This document shows, in pieces, positions 7,702 to 15,631 of a DNA stretch of 64,000 bases (position 1 is the first letter of the stretch; every line of letters starts with the position of its first letter). The translations under genes were made by a program, and so were the position numbers. The DNA is taken from contig CALEKY010000037.1 of assembly GCA_937902995.1 (NCBI GenBank), positions 1 to 64,000 on the forward strand, in the 5' to 3' direction. The DNA is from an uncultured Sinobacteraceae bacterium. Its GTDB lineage: Bacteria; Pseudomonadota; Gammaproteobacteria; Steroidobacterales; Steroidobacteraceae. The notes beneath the pieces are model-generated. The model saw only the letters and a list, made by a program, of their open reading frames with translations, made no database searches and was not told where the DNA came from.

Positions 7702-9186
7702 TCAAACGGCTTCGGTCGGCGTCGGCACGAAGTCGACGGTGTCGGTCGAGGTGTAGTTGAAGGTCACGTCGCGCCAGGTATCGAGCGCGGCACGCAGCGG
7801 CGAGCACCAGCGTGCGGCTCTTTCCAGGATCTGCGGACCTTCGTTCCAGATGTCGACGCCTTCGTTGCGCGCCTGCACGATTGCTTCGAGCGCGACGCGA
7901 TTTGCTTGCGCACCTTGCGCGATGCCGTGCGGATGTCCGATCGTGCCGCCTCCGAACTGGAGCACGACATCCTCGCCGAGATAGTGAAGCAGCTGATGCA
8001 TCTGTCCGGCGTGAATCCCGCCGGAAGCCACGGGCATCACTTTGCGCAGACCCGCCCAGTCCTGATCGAAAAAGACGCCATGCATGAGACTTGCGCGCGT
8101 CACGGGCTCGCGCAGCGTGTCGTAGATGCCGGCAATGACGTTCGGATCGCCTTCGAGCTTGCCGACGACGGTGCCGGCATGGATGTGATCGACCCCGGCG
8201 AGCCGCATCCATTTCGCGATGACGCGAAAGGCGATGCCGTGATTCTTCTGCCGCGTGTACGTGCCGTGACCGGCGCGGTGCAGATGCAGAATCATGTCGT
8301 TACGCCGTGCCCACTTCGCCATGCTTTGGATCGCGGTGTAACCGATCACCAGGTCGATCATGATGATCACGCTGCCGAGCTCCTTGGCGAATTCGGCACG
8401 CTCGTACATGTCTTCCATGGTCGCGGCAGTCACATTGAGATAGTGGCCTTTCACTTCGCCGGTCGCGGCGGAAGCTTTGTTCACGGCTTCCATGCAGAAT
8501 AGGAATCGATCGCGCCAGTGCATGAAGGGCTGCGAATTGATGTTCTCGTCGTCCTTCACGAAATCGAGACCGCCGCGTAACGCCTCGTACACGACACGGC
8601 CGTAATTGCGGCCGGAGAGTCCGAGCTTCGGTTTGGTGGTGGCGCCGAGCAGCGGACGGCCGAACTTGTCGAGACGTTCGCGCTCGACGACGATGCCCGT
8701 CGCAGGTCCTTGGAACGTCTTTACGTAGGCGACCGGAATACGCATGTCTTCGAGCCGCAGCGCCTTGAGCGGCTTGAAGCCGAAGACGTTGCCTATGATC
8801 GAAGCCGTGAGGTTCGCAATCGAACCTTCCTCGAACAGGTCGAGCTCGTACGCGATGTAGGCGAAATACTGCTGCTCGGTGCGCGTCCCTGGCCCGGTGT
8901 TCGGCACGGGATCGACGCGATATGCCTTTGCGCGGTACTTGTCGCACGCTGTCAGGCGATCGGTCCAAACCACTGTCCAGGTCGCCGTTGACGACTCTCC
9001 GGCGACGGCCGCAGCCGCTTCTTCCGGTTCGACGCCGTCCTGCGGCGTGATTCTGAATAGCGCGATGACATCCGTGTCCTGCGGCTGGTAATCGGGTTGC
9101 CAGTAACCCATCTCGCGATACTTCAGCACGCCGGCGTCGTATCGCTTTCTCGTCGGAGCCTGCTTTGCTGCAACTGCGGTATTCAT
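7702..9186 (-). CDS. cbbL: RuBisCO large subunit, form IC
   Basis: The large subunit of ribulose-1,5-bisphosphate carboxylase/oxygenase, 494 residues. Seen in the sequence: TTKPKLGLSGRNYGR with K185/K187, the carbamylated lysine and metal ligands in GGLDFVKDDEN (K211, D213, E214), HLHRAGHGTYTRQ with the catalytic His, the loop 6 Lys in GTVVGKLEGD (K343), and the phosphate-binding FGGGTIGHPHG. All catalytic residues are intact. QPFMHWRDRF and the CbbX partner mark the red (IC) type. The start at 9186 has GAGGTGA 5 nt upstream; nine extra upstream codons have no support. It is first in the operon and read from the CbbR-bound promoter. Confidence 0.98.
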   Translation of the reverse strand: MNTAVAAKQAPTRKRYDAGVLKYREMGYWQPDYQPQDTDVIALFRITPQDGVEPEEAAAAVAGESSTATWTVVWTDRLTACDKYRAKAYRVDPVPNTGPGTRTEQQYFAYIAYELDLFEEGSIANLTASIIGNVFGFKPLKALRLEDMRIPVAYVKTFQGPATGIVVERERLDKFGRPLLGATTKPKLGLSGRNYGRVVYEALRGGLDFVKDDENINSQPFMHWRDRFLFCMEAVNKASAATGEVKGHYLNVTAATMEDMYERAEFAKELGSVIIMIDLVIGYTAIQSMAKWARRNDMILHLHRAGHGTYTRQKNHGIAFRVIAKWMRLAGVDHIHAGTVVGKLEGDPNVIAGIYDTLREPVTRASLMHGVFFDQDWAGLRKVMPVASGGIHAGQMHQLLHYLGEDVVLQFGGGTIGHPHGIAQGAQANRVALEAIVQARNEGVDIWNEGPQILERAARWCSPLRAALDTWRDVTFNYTSTDTVDFVPTPTEAV

Positions 9187-9278
9187 TGCGCTCACCTCGA
9201 ATGGGTTGAGCACAGGCTGCCGACGATTTAGGTTAACGTGAAGTCACGATTTCTTATCCTCTACCTAAGGGATTCCTT
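9187..9278. promoter_or_regulatory. Divergent cbbR/cbbL promoter region
   Basis: This 92-bp gap separates the divergent starts of cbbL and cbbR and must hold both promoters. It contains TTAGGTTAA (9228-9236), an inverted repeat CGTGA-AG-TCACG (9237-9248) and CTTA-N9-TAAG (9253-9269), all of the kind LysR regulators bind. Confidence 0.75.
9234..9256. promoter_or_regulatory. Predicted CbbR operator: three TNA half-sites
   Basis: TAA (9234-9236), TCA (9244-9246) and TTA (9254-9256) are each separated by exactly 7 nt, giving TNA-N7-TNA-N7-TNA. TNA-N7-TNA is the published CbbR recognition pattern. The 10-bp period puts the sites on one face of the helix. Binding is inferred, not shown. Confidence 0.7.
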
Positions 9279-10217
9279 ATGCTCCCCGTGACGTTGCGGC
9301 AGTTGCAGGTGTTCGCGTCCGTCGCCCGACACTCGAGCTTTGCGCGCGCCTCGGAAGAGTTGCACCTGACCGGGCCTGCCGTGTCGATGCAGATCAAGCA
9401 ACTCGAGTCTGCAATCGGACTGCCGCTCTTCGATCGCAGCGGCAATTCGGTGTCGCTCACGCTCACCGGCGAATACTTTCTCGTGCACGTGCAACGCGTG
9501 CTCGCCAACTTGCGCGAAGCCGAGAATCTGATTGGACAACTTCGCAAAGTGAAGACCGGCGTGCTTCACCTCGGCATGCTCACCACTGCGAAATATTTCG
9601 TGCCGCACCTGCTGGCCGGTTTCATGAAACAACATCCCGGCGTGCAACCGCGGCTCATCGAAGGCAATCGTGTGGAGCTCGTCGATGCGCTTCATCGTAA
9701 CGAGCTCGACCTTGCCATCATGGGACGGCCGCCGAAAGAGCTCGATACGCGCGCCGAGCCGTTCGCCATTCACCCGCTCGGCATCGTTGCGGCTGCGACA
9801 CATCCTCTCGCGAAGATCGAGGAAGTTCAGATTTCAGCGCTAGCGCGCGAACCGTTCATCATTCGCGAGCAAGGCTCGGGCAGCCGCATGACCATGGAGG
9901 CGCTATTCCGCGAATGGCACATCACGCCGCCCGTGCTGATGCAGATGAACAGCAATGAATCCATTAAGCAGGCCGTGATGGCGGGACTGGGCATCGCATT
10001 CATCTCACTACATACGGTTGCGGAAGAGCTTCGATCAGGAAAGCTCGTCACGCTCCGTGTCGATGAGCTGCCGCTACTGCGCGAATGGCAGCTCGTGCGA
10101 CTCACCTCGCGCGTGATGTCGCCGGTCGCCGAAGCGTTTCGGCACTATGTGTTAGAACAGGGGGAAGCGTTCGTGAGGGAGTGGTTTCGGGGGATTGATG
10201 GGTACGAGTCGGAATAA
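9279..10217 (+). CDS. cbbR: LysR-type regulator of the cbb operon
   Basis: A 312-residue LysR-type regulator. The N-terminal helix-turn-helix spans about residues 5-65 (LRQLQVFASVARHSSFARAS, then HLTGPAVSMQIKQLE). The LysR substrate-binding domain follows from about residue 92 to 295. CbbR proteins activate cbb transcription in response to metabolites such as RuBP, NADPH or PEP. It is divergent from cbbL across 92 bp that contain matching half-sites, which makes the assignment firm. The ATG at 9279 has only a weak ribosome-binding site (AGGGA, 11 nt upstream), and low expression is usual for these regulators. Confidence 0.93.
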   Translation: MLPVTLRQLQVFASVARHSSFARASEELHLTGPAVSMQIKQLESAIGLPLFDRSGNSVSLTLTGEYFLVHVQRVLANLREAENLIGQLRKVKTGVLHLGMLTTAKYFVPHLLAGFMKQHPGVQPRLIEGNRVELVDALHRNELDLAIMGRPPKELDTRAEPFAIHPLGIVAAATHPLAKIEEVQISALAREPFIIREQGSGSRMTMEALFREWHITPPVLMQMNSNESIKQAVMAGLGIAFISLHTVAEELRSGKLVTLRVDELPLLREWQLVRLTSRVMSPVAEAFRHYVLEQGEAFVREWFRGIDGYESE

Positions 10218-10441
10218 CTCCTGACGCCCGCGAGCCGAAAGCTGCACCCCAAACTCAGATCCGACATGCCTTCTTCTTGCGTCCACACAGGACAGACTAC
10301 CGACCATGCCCTGCCGCCAGCTATCGGCACTGCATCCAGTGACGCTCGAGGTCGTCGTCAGGTGGCATTGTCAGTGTCCCTCCATTGTCAGAGGTCACTT
10401 TCTCTATTTTTCGGCAACCGGCTTCGTGCCGCGCGGGACCT
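10218..10441. other. Convergent gap between cbbR and a hypothetical gene
   Basis: These 224 bases lie between two convergent stops. I see no gene, repeat or clear intrinsic terminator in them. Confidence 0.5.
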
Positions 10442-10825
10442 TTATAACACCTGCGCGACCCTGGCCAGATTTGCGCTGTCGCCGAGCGTGACGACAAAGG
10501 TCGAGCAAGCTTTGCGTTGGATTGCTTGCAAGCGAAGCGAGTCTGTCACGGTAGCGGATCGACTGTTCGTACCCAACAAGAGGACGATCGGGGGGTTCTC
10601 TGCTTTCTCTTTCGCAGGCGGGACGGGCACCGGCGGGGTCTGAATTGCAAAGTTGTGATCCGGCATCTTCGGTCCCACGACGATGCGGTGCAGCGAGAAA
10701 GCAAGATCCTCCGACTTGATCGTGAGCTGGGCCGCGACGGCATAGGAGACCCCAAGCAGAAGTCCTACAGCCCATCGAGTCAGTCGTGCACGCGTCAGCA
10801 TCTCGAGACTCGGCATTCTCGTCAT
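10442..10825 (-). CDS. Hypothetical membrane-anchored or exported protein
   Basis: This 127-residue protein is not recognised. After a short basic N-terminus (MTRMPSLEMLTRARLTRWA) there is one hydrophobic segment (about residues 17-32, AVGLLLGVSYAVAAQL), either a signal peptide or a single anchor. The rest is soluble, with a proline-rich stretch TPPVPVPPAKEKAENPP near the middle and a small C-terminal domain. I chose the ATG at 10825 because AGGAGA lies 6 nt upstream; the frame extends 15 codons further. It stands alone, convergent with cbbR. No function is proposed. Confidence 0.6.
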   Translation of the reverse strand: MTRMPSLEMLTRARLTRWAVGLLLGVSYAVAAQLTIKSEDLAFSLHRIVVGPKMPDHNFAIQTPPVPVPPAKEKAENPPIVLLLGTNSRSATVTDSLRLQAIQRKACSTFVVTLGDSANLARVAQVL

Positions 10826-10986
10826 CTTCTTCTCCTGCTCAACATACGCTTGGATGCGGCACGCAGGCAAAGCGTTGCAACTCGCTACGCTCCATCCGGT
10901 ATGAAGAGCCGAATGTGTCGGATTTGTACCGCCTCCTACGTCTATCAGTAGCGGTCCCCGACCGTGTCCAGATTCGAGGAGACACC

Positions 10987-11409
10987 ATGCCCCAACCCAT
11001 TCCCTATCTAGCGTTCAACGGCAACTGCGCCGAAGCCATGCGGTTCTACGAGCGTGCCCTGGGCGGCAAGCTGGAATTGCTGATGACCATGGGCGAAACG
11101 CCGATGGCCGCGGAGATCCCGAAGGAGTCGCACAATCGGGTCATGCACGCACGGCTGGCGTTGCCGGGCGGCGGGGCGCTGTATGCAGGCGACGCGCCCT
11201 CGCACCTCCCCTACGAAGGCATCAAGGGCGTGTCGATCACGCTGAACTACGACTCGACGGACGAAGCGCGCAAAGTTTTCGAGGCGTTATCGGACGGCGG
11301 CCAAGTGCTGATGCCGATGCAGGAGACGTTCTGGGCGAAAGCCTGGGGAATGCTCGTCGACAAGTTCGGCGCGGGATGGATCGTGAACGGCGAACTGAAG
11401 GAAGTCTGA
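10987..11409 (+). CDS. VOC-family protein, PhnB-like
   Basis: A 140-residue single-domain vicinal-oxygen-chelate protein of the PhnB / 3-demethylubiquinone-methyltransferase-like group. The N-terminal PYLAFNGNCAEAMRFYERAL, the central VMHARLALPGGGALYAGDAP and the C-terminal WGMLVDKFGAGWIVN are typical of this group, which occurs widely in bacteria with no settled activity. The ATG at 10987 has GGAGA 5 nt upstream. Its 3' end runs into a CTGAAG-type repeat block. It is a single gene, convergent with the next one. Confidence 0.85.
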   Translation: MPQPIPYLAFNGNCAEAMRFYERALGGKLELLMTMGETPMAAEIPKESHNRVMHARLALPGGGALYAGDAPSHLPYEGIKGVSITLNYDSTDEARKVFEALSDGGQVLMPMQETFWAKAWGMLVDKFGAGWIVNGELKEV

Positions 11410-11625
11410 AGGCTGAAGACTGAAGGTAGAGCAACGCAGTTACGCTACTCCCGTACACCCTCACAAGGCTTAGAGCTGAACGTAAGACATTGTCCTTACA
11501 AGCCCCTTCCTACGCTCAAGTCCCCAGCCGATTCCAAAAGGGACTGGGGCTCCGGTCAGAGCGCGCGAATGCGCGCGCTCTACCCACAATCTTCAGCCTT
11601 CAGCTTTCAGTCTTCAGTCTCAGCG
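11406..11625. repeat. Composite heptamer repeat with GC hairpin, copy A
   Basis: A CTGAAGG-type block on the plus strand (11406-11430) and the same block in inverse orientation (11589-11623, CTTCAGCCTTCAGCTTTCAG) flank about 160 bp. Just inside the second arm is a perfect 9-bp hairpin, AGAGCGCGC/GCGCGCTCT (11558-11581). The element fills the gap between two convergent genes. The same combination recurs at 22.7, 34.0, 57.9 and 60.0 kb. Confidence 0.75.
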
Positions 11626-12183
11626 CGGCTGCTCTGCAACCGCCGCGGCCTTCACCGCCGCGACATCGTACTCGAGCCACACGATCGCCTGCGTCTGCGC
11701 ACCGTTGGTAATCGGTACCGCGATGTCGACGACGTTCGGGCGTGAGCTGGGTTGCGTGATCATTTCCGTCGCTTGCAGAGCCCACGCGCCGCGGTACGCA
11801 CCCTCGCCCGTCGTGGCGAGCTTGGCATCGCTGGAATAGATGACGGCACCACCGGTTTCGAGCACATGGACGCCGGCGATGCCCGGCACGTGCAGCAGAT
11901 TCACGGAAGCGATCTCGACGCCTTCACGCCGCCCGGACAATACCGCTTGCGAAATACCGGCCGCGAAGGTTTGCGCCAGCATTTCGCCCTGCGTTCGTGC
12001 CATCGTATCCACGCGCGCCTCGGCGTCGCTGCGTGCCTGGGCCAACTCCGATTCGTGTTGTTGTTGCAATTCCTGCAACCGTGCGCCCGCGCGGCGCTGT
12101 TCGTATTGCTGCGCCAATACGAAACCGAGCGCGATGCAAATGAGACACGCCGCCGTCCAAAGAATGCGTTTGAGCGCGGTCAT
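11620..12183 (-). CDS. Hypothetical membrane-anchored coiled-coil sensor-like protein
   Basis: This 187-residue protein is not assigned to a family. It starts with an uncleaved-looking anchor (about residues 6-24, ILWTAACLICIALGFVLA), followed by a Gln/Glu-rich coiled coil (about 25-65, RLQELQQQHESELAQARSD). A periplasmic domain of about 110 residues ends it; IAGVHVLETGGAVIYSSDA and VPITNGAQTQAIVWLEYD resemble the alternating strands of single-Cache sensor folds. That would make it a ligand-sensing or partner protein without an output domain, which is an inference. It stands alone. Confidence 0.6.
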   Translation of the reverse strand: MTALKRILWTAACLICIALGFVLAQQYEQRRAGARLQELQQQHESELAQARSDAEARVDTMARTQGEMLAQTFAAGISQAVLSGRREGVEIASVNLLHVPGIAGVHVLETGGAVIYSSDAKLATTGEGAYRGAWALQATEMITQPSSRPNVVDIAVPITNGAQTQAIVWLEYDVAAVKAAAVAEQPR

Positions 12184-12318
12184 CCAGGCATTTTCCCTTC
12201 GGCCACACGTTGTGCCCGAATAATAAGCCTGCCCGTTCGAAAAACCGAGCTGCGGCAGGCCCTAGCCCTGGAGCGCGCGCAGCGGCCGGCGAAATGCAGC
12301 CCGACCCCCTTGTCGGGA

Positions 12319-12519
12319 TCAGCCGTCCCTGCCGAAATCTTTGATATCCGCCTCCGATTTCTTGATCTCTTCCTCGAACGCGTCGAGATCGACTTTCGTG
12401 AACGCGCCGCAGTTGCAGATCAGCCCGCCGTTCTGCCGAATCGACTCCAGGGTCTTGTGCGTTTGCTGGCCGCACGAAGTGCAGCGGATCGGGACGGTCG
12501 TGTAATTCGCGTTGGTCAT
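12319..12519 (-). CDS. Small zinc-ribbon protein
   Basis: A 66-residue protein with a CxxC (C13, C16) and a CxC (C35, C37) about 20 residues apart, consistent with a single zinc ribbon, followed by an acidic helix (DLDAFEEEIKKSEADIKDF). I start at the ATG at 12519, where the ribbon begins; nine more codons upstream are possible and neither start has a strong ribosome-binding site. Function unknown; such small ribbons are often translation- or transcription-associated. Confidence 0.6.
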   Translation of the reverse strand: MTNANYTTVPIRCTSCGQQTHKTLESIRQNGGLICNCGAFTKVDLDAFEEEIKKSEADIKDFGRDG

Positions 12520-12927
12520 TGGTGCGGGATCGCGGAGCGGCTTCATCGATTAACGGCACGTCAATTGCGCCGGTTCCGCATTCGACGACGAGCGCTCCCC
12601 CTCACGAGGTGTGATCCAGGCAGCCACTCCACCAGGCCGGGACTTGAAAAGAAAATCGGTACGGCTATAAGACTCGCATGGGGTACGAATTCGGCCATCT
12701 TGTTTCGCGCACACGTGCTTATGCCACCCGCGCGATGCGGTCGCGTGCTTACGCCATGTCTACTTTCTCTTCGGGCAACAAGGCCTGGCTTACTTTTTCC
12801 GGGCTAACGGCACAGTGACGCGCCGCTAGTCCGGCATCAACGACGACGCTTCCTGCGTCCTGAATCCGCGTTTGCGACGCATCGTCGCTTCCGCGGCCCA
12901 CCTCACATCGTTGATGGAGTTTTCAGC
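12520..12927. other. Divergent intergenic region, 408 bp
   Basis: It lies between the starts of the zinc-ribbon gene and the EF-G-like gene and should hold both promoters. A 20-codon frame from an ATG at 12758 was seen but has no ribosome-binding site. Otherwise nothing recognisable. Confidence 0.5.
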
Positions 12928-13440
12928 ATGCCTCGAGACTACGCCATCGAATGCCGTTGCTCGCATCGGCGGGAGCGCTTTCAGTTGGCTTTCGCACGGG
13001 CGGCGGCGGAATTGCTGCCCAAGGACGACGACATTGCCTTCGAAACGACACGCCGAGGCCTCACGGTCCTCGCCGAGACCGAGCTATCCCTCGAGCGCCC
13101 GATCGAACGGCTGCGCTCGGTATATGGAGACGAGATTCAAATTGCCGCTCCGCAAGTGCGCTATCGGCAAGGCGAGCAGACCGAGGAGCCGTACATGGGA
13201 CTGCGGCTTCTGTGCGCTGCGCAGCACTTCGAGATTTTCCGTCGCGATTTGCTCGTGCGCGGTGCGGAGATTCTCGATTCTGAATCGAATCAGCGTTTCG
13301 GCGTACTGCGCGCGAGCGCGCCGTTGGCGGTACTCGTGGGCTATCCAGCCCATGTCAGAGAGATCAGCGGCGGACGCGCGAAGCTTGCGATGTGGCTGAG
13401 CCACTATGCGCCGGTTCCGCCGCCGCCCGGAGCCGCTTGA
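12928..13440 (+). CDS. Miniature EF-G-like protein: domains III and V only
   Basis: This 170-residue protein resembles parts of elongation factor G. About residues 1-58 read like domain III (FARAAAELLPKDDDIAFETT, then ERPIERLRSVYGDEIQIAAP with QVRYRQ, matching the HLEI..R...F.V....PQVAYRE pattern). About residues 67-165 read like domain V: EEPYMGLRLL, RGAEILDSE, VLVGYPAHVREISGGRAKL and SHYAPVP. There is no GTPase domain, no domain II and no domain IV between III and V. Domains III and V sit against the ribosomal GTPase centre in EF-G, so ribosome contact is possible but unproven. The ATG at 12928 has only a weak upstream purine match (GGAGTT). It is convergent with nhaA. Confidence 0.75.
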   Translation: MPRDYAIECRCSHRRERFQLAFARAAAELLPKDDDIAFETTRRGLTVLAETELSLERPIERLRSVYGDEIQIAAPQVRYRQGEQTEEPYMGLRLLCAAQHFEIFRRDLLVRGAEILDSESNQRFGVLRASAPLAVLVGYPAHVREISGGRAKLAMWLSHYAPVPPPPGAA

Positions 13441-13461
13441 CCTATGCGAATCCAGGAGCGA

Positions 13462-14850
13462 TCAAGGTGGAACGTTCGCCGGCGAGCTCTCGCGCCGGCG
13501 CCGCGTTTCCTGCGACCGCAAGTACACGCGACCGTAGGCCAGACCGATCACGCCGGCGGCGAGCGACCCCAGCAGCACACCGAGCTTCGATGCGGCGAGC
13601 AAGTGCGCCTCGGGAAATGCCAGGTTCGCGATGAAGATGGACATCGTGAACCCGATGCCGCCGAGGCAGCCGACCAGCAGTACGCCTGACCACGAAGTAC
13701 CCGCAGGCAGCTGCGCCAGCTTGGTTCGCACGGCCAGCCAGCTTCCGAACACGATTCCCACCGGCTTGCCTAGCACGAGCGCAATCGCGACGGCCAGCAT
13801 GACGCTTTCGGCGCCGCCGATACTCAGGTCGAGACCGTCGAGACTCACGCCCGCATTCGCCAAAGCGAACACCGGCATGACGCCGTAGGCCACCCACGGA
13901 TGCAAGGCCATTTGCACGCGCACGACCGGCGGCAGCAGCTCGCGCTGCGCGGTGCGCAGTTGTTTCAACGACTCGCGAATCTCATCGGAAATATCGCCGC
14001 CGGTCCTTAAGCCGTCGCTCAACGTTCGCAACGCACGTGCGGCCAGATCGATGGGCCGTTCGCGCATCCTGATCGGCACGACGGGCGTCATCAAACCGAG
14101 CACGACCCCGGCCAGCGTCGGGTGGGCGCCGGTGCGCAGAATGCCCCACCAAATGAACGCACCCGGCAACACATACGCAAAGGCGTTACCGATGCCGATC
14201 GTTTGCAGACCGAGCACGAGCAGGATGCCTGCCATCGCGATGATCAAGCCTGAGTAGTCCAAGCCCCCGGAATAAAAGAGCGCGATGATGATGACCGCCG
14301 CGACGTCGTCGATGATCGCAAGCGCGAGCAACAGGATGCGAACCGACGAAGGAATCGATTTGCCTAGCAGCGCGAGCACGCCGACTGCAAATGCGATATC
14401 GGTTGCGGTCGGAATCGCCCAGCCGTTGCGCAACGGCGCTTCGTGGTTGGCGACGAGGTAAATGATCGCCGGAACGCACACGCCGCCCAGCGCAGCAGCG
14501 ACGGGCAACGCCGCCGCACGCAGATCGGCGAGCGTGCCTTCGTGCATCTCGCGCCGAATTTCCATGCCGACGACGAGGAAGAAGACCGTCATCAACACGT
14601 CGTTGATCATGAAATGCAACGAGTGGGTGAAGGCATATTCGCCGACCGCGATCGTGAACGGCGCATGCCAGAGATGATGGTAGGACTCAGCGAACGGCGA
14701 GTTCGCCCAAATGAGCGCCGCCGCCGCCGCCATCAGCAGCACGATGCCGCTGACCGCTTCTATATGGAGAAATCGTTCGAGGGTGTTGAATACTCGTTCG
14801 GCGACTGCCTGCGCCGGCGGCAGTGCCGCTGGGGCCTGATCTCGATTCAC
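13462..14850 (-). CDS. nhaA: Na+/H+ antiporter NhaA
   Basis: An inner-membrane antiporter of 462 residues that exports Na+ in exchange for protons and helps pH and salt homeostasis. About a dozen hydrophobic segments are visible. The conserved DD pair of the ion site is in LALAIIDDVAAVIIIALF, with GWAIPTATDIAFAVGVLAL upstream of it and LGKPVGIVFGSWLAV downstream. It is longer than the roughly 390-residue E. coli protein, mainly by a hydrophilic insert (RERPIDLAARALRTLSDGLR and onward) in the middle, as in many proteobacterial NhaA proteins. The start is GTG at 14850 with GGAGGAG 9 nt upstream. Confidence 0.95.
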   Translation of the reverse strand: MNRDQAPAALPPAQAVAERVFNTLERFLHIEAVSGIVLLMAAAAALIWANSPFAESYHHLWHAPFTIAVGEYAFTHSLHFMINDVLMTVFFLVVGMEIRREMHEGTLADLRAAALPVAAALGGVCVPAIIYLVANHEAPLRNGWAIPTATDIAFAVGVLALLGKSIPSSVRILLLALAIIDDVAAVIIIALFYSGGLDYSGLIIAMAGILLVLGLQTIGIGNAFAYVLPGAFIWWGILRTGAHPTLAGVVLGLMTPVVPIRMRERPIDLAARALRTLSDGLRTGGDISDEIRESLKQLRTAQRELLPPVVRVQMALHPWVAYGVMPVFALANAGVSLDGLDLSIGGAESVMLAVAIALVLGKPVGIVFGSWLAVRTKLAQLPAGTSWSGVLLVGCLGGIGFTMSIFIANLAFPEAHLLAASKLGVLLGSLAAGVIGLAYGRVYLRSQETRRRRESSPANVPP

Positions 14851-15631
14851 GCGAAAGAACTCCTCCGGCTGGCGGCCCGACCAGCCAAATCACCTATCGT
14901 CATCAAAATGGCAATGACGACACCCAGAGAAGCGGAATTACAGCTTAGCGACGGTGGGTGTTTCAAGGGAAAAGGAATGGGAAAGGGAATAAGGGAAGAA
15001 GGGAAGAAGGGAAGGGGGGAAAAGGGAAAGGGGAAAAGGGAAAGGGGAAAGGGGAAAGGCGAAAAGAGAACGCCCTGACGCGCGGAACGTCATGGTCCAT
15101 CATCACGACCTTGGAGTTTCAAACCGTGACCCATAGCCCGTCGCCTGCTCCTTGACCAAATCACCAGCAAACGTTCTACGTGGCGCATTGGCAGTTCCTA
15201 ACAATTCCTGTTTCCCGCGGCGCATTTGCAAACAATTGCCGCCGCGCCGCCCGCTATGTTGACGCTCGCACCACCGCAAAGCATGATCGCTGCGCGAACG
15301 TAGAGGTGCTTGCACAACAAGACTTGCGTCATCGCAAGCCGCGGTGACCGCAACTACCGCGCCGGTGCCGTAGGCAGCCAAAGTTGGCGCTGCCATACGG
15401 GGTTGCGACCGCCACAACGCGGCGATTCGACGACAAACCGGCAGTGTCCGCTTGGGGGGGGAACGGAATGTCGAGACCTGATACATGGCGACGGACTGAA
15501 GCTCATCCGCAAATCAAAGCCATAGATCAGACGCACGGAGCTTCGTTACACGCGAGATCGATCCGCCGTCGTGTGCGACCCGCTGCCTGCCATCGATGAT
15601 GCGAGCCGCGCCCTAGCCTGCTCCCAAGGTC
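14851..15631. other. Gene-poor region of about 780 bp
   Basis: It holds the nhaA promoter side, the polypurine tract at 14965-15072 and about 550 bp of unassigned sequence before the pectate-lyase gene. No frame in the unassigned part resembles a protein I know; it may contain the missing 5' part of that gene in decayed form. Confidence 0.5.
14965..15072. repeat. Polypurine heptamer-like tract (GGGAAAA units)
   Basis: About 100 bases of almost pure G and A on the plus strand, in units such as GGGAAAA, GGGAAAG and GGGAAGAA with a 6-8 nt period. It is the complement of the tract type at 80-162. Confidence 0.75.

Noticed and set aside
12758..12820. A 20-codon frame (MSTFSSGNKAWLTFSGLTAQ)
   Set aside because: Too short, with no ribosome-binding site and no recognisable family.
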